A program made the translations under genes and the position numbers. Positions 60,863 through 64,000 of a stretch of DNA of 64,000 nucleotides are shown piece by piece. Each line of letters starts with the position of its first letter. The stretch's first letter is position 1. The notes beneath the pieces were generated by a model that saw nothing but the letters and a program-made list of their open reading frames with translations, ran no database searches and was not told the DNA's origin. Source of the stretch: Caproicibacterium amylolyticum (GTDB lineage Bacteria; Bacillota; Clostridia; Oscillospirales; Acutalibacteraceae). The stretch is from NCBI RefSeq assembly GCF_014467055.1, contig NZ_CP060696.1, positions 1-64,000 of the forward strand, read 5' to 3'.

Positions 60863-63292
60863 ATGGAGTATCGGCACTCAGTACAGCAGATTAAAAAGCA
60901 GATTCTTGCCAAGCTGGAGCACAACTACGGCGTAGGTCTTGAAAATGCAACCAATGACCAGCTCTACAAATCCGTCGCCCTGATTGCGCGCGAAATGATG
61001 GAGCAGGGGCGCAGTGAATTTATAGCAGAAGCAGAAAAAAAAGGCACCAAGCAGGTTTACTACCTCTGCATGGAATTCTTGCTGGGGCGCAGCCTGAAAA
61101 ATACCCTGTTTAACTTAGGTGTAGAGGAATCTTTCCGAGAAGCACTGCAGCAGATGGATGTCAAGCTGGATGCTTTGTATGAGTGTGAGCCGGATGCGGG
61201 TCTTGGCAACGGCGGCCTGGGACGTTTGGCGGCCTGCTTCATGGATGCTCTTGCGACCGGCGGCTATCCGGCAACGGGTTACAGCTTATGCTATGAGTAC
61301 GGCATCTTCCGCCAGAAACTTGTGGACGGCTGGCAGACGGAACTGCCGGATTTTTGGCTGCCCGGCGGCCGAATCTGGCTGCGTGAGATTCCGGAAAAGG
61401 CAGTGGAAGTCCATTTTCGCGGTCATGTGGAGGAAAGCTGGCACGAAAGCTACCATCAGGCGATTCACAAGGACTACACAACCATTTTGGCTGTTCCCTG
61501 TGATATGTTTATTGCCGGCATGGACGGCAGCGGCGTTTCCCGCCTGCGCCTTTGGAAAAGTAAAGGGCAGGAGTTCGACATGGGCCTGTTTAACTCCGGC
61601 AACTATATGCGTGCCATGGAGCAGAACGCAATGGCGGAATCCATTACCAAAGTGCTGTACCCGGAAGATAACCACTCCGAGGGCAAAAGCCTGCGCCTGA
61701 CCCAGCAGTATTTTCTGGTTTCCGCTTCCATTCAGGATATTATCCGCACCCACCTGTTCAAATATTCTACACTTGACAACCTGCCGGAGCGCGTGGCAAT
61801 CCACTTGAACGATACCCATCCGGTGCTGGCAATTCCTGAGCTGATGCGCATTATGCTGGATGAGTGCGGCTATGACTGGGACCGCGCGTGGGATTTGACC
61901 ACCCGCACCATTGCCTACACCAACCATACAGTTATGAAAGAGGCACTGGAGTGCTGGAACGAGGACCTCTTCCGTATGCAGCTGCCGCGTATCTATCAAA
62001 TTATCGAGGAAATCAACCGCCGCTTTTGCCAGCAGATGCATGACCTTGGCGTGGACGGCTACAAAGTCGGCCGCATGGCGCCGCTCAACGACGGCTATGT
62101 CAAGATGGCGAATTTGGCGGTTGTGGGCAGCCACTGTGTCAACGGCGTTTCGGGTCTGCACAGTGAAATTTTGAAAGAAACCGTGTTTCATGATTTTTAC
62201 ACAGAAATGCCGGATAAATTTACAAACGTAACCAACGGCATTGCACACCGCCGCTGGCTGAACCAGTCCAACCCGCAGCTTGCAGCGCTGCTGACGCAGA
62301 AAATCGGCAGCGGCTACATTTATGACGCTTCTCAGCTGAAAAAGTTTGAGGCTTTTAAGGCTGACAAAGCTGTTCTGCAGCAGCTTGCAAAAATCAAACG
62401 AAGCAATAAGGAACGTTTGGCAGAGTACATAAAGCGTGAAAACAATCTGGTGCTTGACCCGGATTCCATTTTTGACGTGCAGGTCAAGCGCATGCATGAA
62501 TACAAGCGTCAGCACCTGAACGCGCTGAATATTCTTGCCACGTATCTGTGGCTGAAAGACAATCCGAATGCGGAGTTTACCCCGCACACTTATATCTTCG
62601 GCGCCAAAGCAGCCCCGGGCTATTACTTCGCAAAGCAGATGATTCGCTTTATCTATGATTTGGGCGAGGTAATCAACAACGACCCCGCCGTCAAAGACAA
62701 GATGAAAGTTGTTTATGTGGAGGATTACCGTGTCACGCTGGCGGAACTGCTGATTCCGGCAGCGGATATCAGTGAGCAGATTTCTCTGGCGGGCACCGAG
62801 GCTTCCGGTACCAGCAACATGAAGTTTATGATCAACGGTGCGGTGACACTGGGCACGTTGGATGGTGCAAATGTGGAAATTCACGATTCCGTTGGGGATG
62901 ACAATATGCTCCTGTTCGGCATGACCACACCGGAGGTTGAAAACCTCCGCTCCGCGGGCTACCACCCGGACCAGATTTATTACAACAATCCTGCTGTGCA
63001 CCGTGCAATCGACTTTATGCGCGGCGGAGTCAACGGTGTTGACTTTGGAGATATCGTCAATTCACTTACCGGAAATGACCCTTATATGGTTTTGGCGGAC
63101 TTTGACAGCTACCAGCGCGCGCAGGCAAAGGCAATGCAGCTGTATGGGGACGAAAAAACCTGGCAGCAGATGTGCCTTGTCAACATTGCAAATTCCGGAC
63201 GCTTTGCGGCAGACCGCGCAATTCGCGAGTATGCGGAGAACATTTGGCACTGTACCCCCTGTGAAGGGAAAAACAGCAAACTGATGCACTGA
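60863..63292 (+). CDS. glgP: Glycogen/starch phosphorylase
   Basis: Releases glucose 1-phosphate from alpha-1,4-glucans using phosphate. 809 residues of the GT35 family: LEFLLGRSL-type start (MEFLLGRSLKNTLF, about 70), DAGLGNGGLGRLAACFMDA (about 112-130), RMHEYKRQHLN (about 545-555) and the PLP site EASGTSNMKFMINGA with the Schiff-base Lys (about 655). GGAGG precedes ATG 60863. The next gene is a GH13 enzyme, so the operon probably breaks down glycogen or imported maltodextrin. Confidence 0.96.
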   Translation: MEYRHSVQQIKKQILAKLEHNYGVGLENATNDQLYKSVALIAREMMEQGRSEFIAEAEKKGTKQVYYLCMEFLLGRSLKNTLFNLGVEESFREALQQMDVKLDALYECEPDAGLGNGGLGRLAACFMDALATGGYPATGYSLCYEYGIFRQKLVDGWQTELPDFWLPGGRIWLREIPEKAVEVHFRGHVEESWHESYHQAIHKDYTTILAVPCDMFIAGMDGSGVSRLRLWKSKGQEFDMGLFNSGNYMRAMEQNAMAESITKVLYPEDNHSEGKSLRLTQQYFLVSASIQDIIRTHLFKYSTLDNLPERVAIHLNDTHPVLAIPELMRIMLDECGYDWDRAWDLTTRTIAYTNHTVMKEALECWNEDLFRMQLPRIYQIIEEINRRFCQQMHDLGVDGYKVGRMAPLNDGYVKMANLAVVGSHCVNGVSGLHSEILKETVFHDFYTEMPDKFTNVTNGIAHRRWLNQSNPQLAALLTQKIGSGYIYDASQLKKFEAFKADKAVLQQLAKIKRSNKERLAEYIKRENNLVLDPDSIFDVQVKRMHEYKRQHLNALNILATYLWLKDNPNAEFTPHTYIFGAKAAPGYYFAKQMIRFIYDLGEVINNDPAVKDKMKVVYVEDYRVTLAELLIPAADISEQISLAGTEASGTSNMKFMINGAVTLGTLDGANVEIHDSVGDDNMLLFGMTTPEVENLRSAGYHPDQIYYNNPAVHRAIDFMRGGVNGVDFGDIVNSLTGNDPYMVLADFDSYQRAQAKAMQLYGDEKTWQQMCLVNIANSGRFAADRAIREYAENIWHCTPCEGKNSKLMH

Positions 63293-63338
63293 AGGGAAGC
63301 AACGCAAAAAGTCTGCAAGATTCGAAAAAGGAGCAAGC

Positions 63339-64000
63339 ATGTGCATGTTTAATTCACGCAACCCTGTTTTTCGGTACCCTACAGGAGCAGTGGCGAACTG
63401 TCTGCCTGTCCATTTTAAAATCGATATGCCGCGGGATCTGCGCTGCAGCGCAGCGCGCTTGTTAGTGGAAAATGACAGCACTGGGGAAACACAGGTGCTG
63501 GATATGTTTTGGTGCGGCATGAACGGCGATAATCATGAGTGGTGGGAGTGCCACTTTGCCGCAAAGACTCCAGGCCTATATTTCTACCACTTTGAGGTTG
63601 CTACCTGGCGTGGAGTGCTGAATCTGCACAAAGGTTTTGGCGGCGAGGGAACCGTGATGGGAAACGACTGCGGCGCTTGGCAGCTGACTGTTTACGACCG
63701 TTCCTTTCACACGCCGGAGTGGCTGGCAGGCGGCATTATGTATCAGATTCTGCCAGACCGGTTTTTTTCTTCCGGAAAGCCGAAAGCCGATGTTCCGCAG
63801 GACAGAAAGCTGCACACAGACTGGAGTGACCAGCCCGAATGGAAGCCAAACGGCAAGGGCGAGGTTACAAACTCCGACTATTTTGGCGGCGACCTTGCCG
63901 GTATTACAGAGAAGCTGAATTATTTGAAAAGTCTGGGTGTAACGTGTTTGTACTTGAATCCGGTTTTTGAGGCTCACTCCAACCATAGGTACAACACTGC
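63339..64000 (+). CDS. GH13 alpha-amylase family enzyme, partial at window edge
   Basis: The first 220 codons of a gene that continues past 64000. ATG 63339 has AAAGGAGC upstream, 46 bp after glgP. The N-terminal beta-sandwich domain (about 1-125) precedes the start of the catalytic barrel: GGIMYQILPDRFF (about 130-142), DYFGGDLAGITEKL (about 186-199), LNYLKSLGVTCLYLNPVFE (about 199-217). This layout fits neopullulanase/cyclomaltodextrinase/pullulanase-like GH13 proteins that debranch or hydrolyse maltodextrins. The catalytic Asp/Glu/Asp lie outside the window, so specificity cannot be judged. Confidence 0.88.
   Translation, partial: MCMFNSRNPVFRYPTGAVANCLPVHFKIDMPRDLRCSAARLLVENDSTGETQVLDMFWCGMNGDNHEWWECHFAAKTPGLYFYHFEVATWRGVLNLHKGFGGEGTVMGNDCGAWQLTVYDRSFHTPEWLAGGIMYQILPDRFFSSGKPKADVPQDRKLHTDWSDQPEWKPNGKGEVTNSDYFGGDLAGITEKLNYLKSLGVTCLYLNPVFEAHSNHRYNT

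Overview
This window is an ordinary bacterial chromosome segment that starts exactly on the dnaA start codon, so the replicon was probably rotated to place dnaA first. It looks like a low-to-mid GC Firmicute of class Clostridia, and the gene set fits a Ruminococcaceae/Oscillospiraceae-type anaerobe. This is inferred from gene content: a class III (oxygen-independent) ribonucleotide reductase with its activase, pyruvate phosphate dikinase, QueH, a clostridial 2[4Fe-4S] ferredoxin, a bacteriohemerythrin, consensus Gram-positive promoters and AGGAGG ribosome binding sites, and conserved Bacillus-like gene order.

Layout. 1-11.1 kb is the replication-initiation block dnaA, candidate oriC, dnaN, yaaA, recF, remB, two small zinc-ribbon membrane proteins, gyrB, a YcxB-like protein, gyrA. 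11.1-16 kb has a lipoprotein, a Nudix hydrolase, tRNA-Arg(CCT), a small membrane protein and ppdK. 16-25.4 kb is the glmU-prs-pth-mfd locus, with a shortened glmU and an inserted NSS transporter, then a foldase-like lipoprotein. 25.5-35.3 kb is more accessory: a propeller-like protein, Smr domain protein, ABC transporter with a large coiled-coil permease, hemerythrin, YfhO-type membrane protein and a YfbR-type nucleotidase. 35.4-43.1 kb is an LCP protein and a yaaO-darA-holB-ricT-trmN6-rsmI cluster, interrupted by a ferredoxin and an unknown membrane protein. 43.1-46.9 kb is the anaerobic ribonucleotide reductase operon, with two inverted copies of a non-coding repeat and an unusual promoter region. 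46.9-51.2 kb holds hxlR, queH, aspS and hisS. 51.3-57.3 kb is the cell-shape cluster mreB-mreC-mreD-mrdA-minD-mgsA on the minus strand. 57.5-60.5 kb is zapA-U32 peptidase-dut. 60.8-64 kb starts a glycogen-degradation operon (glgP and a GH13 enzyme cut by the window edge).

How the genes work together. Replication initiation and elongation (DnaA, DnaN, RecF, HolB, gyrase), dNTP supply and clean-up (NrdD/NrdG, Dut, YfbR), wall synthesis and division (GlmU, MreBCD, PBP2, LCP, MinD, ZapA), translation quality (Pth, AspRS, HisRS, TrmN6, RsmI, QueH) and central carbon/glycogen use (PpdK, MgsA, GlgP, GH13) are all represented. No prophage, insertion sequence, CRISPR array, rRNA or defence island was seen.

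The most interesting points are: (1) the glycyl-radical tail of the class III ribonucleotide reductase is encoded as a separate 52-residue ORF, split from the 766-residue body by a copy of a repeat element; (2) the nrdD promoter region carries two NrdR-like boxes plus a cluster of DnaA-box-like TTATCAACA motifs that resemble those in the dnaA-dnaN gap; (3) a GlmU that ends before the acetyltransferase active site; (4) a MinD without MinC or MinE; (5) a methylglyoxal synthase with two substituted active-site residues.
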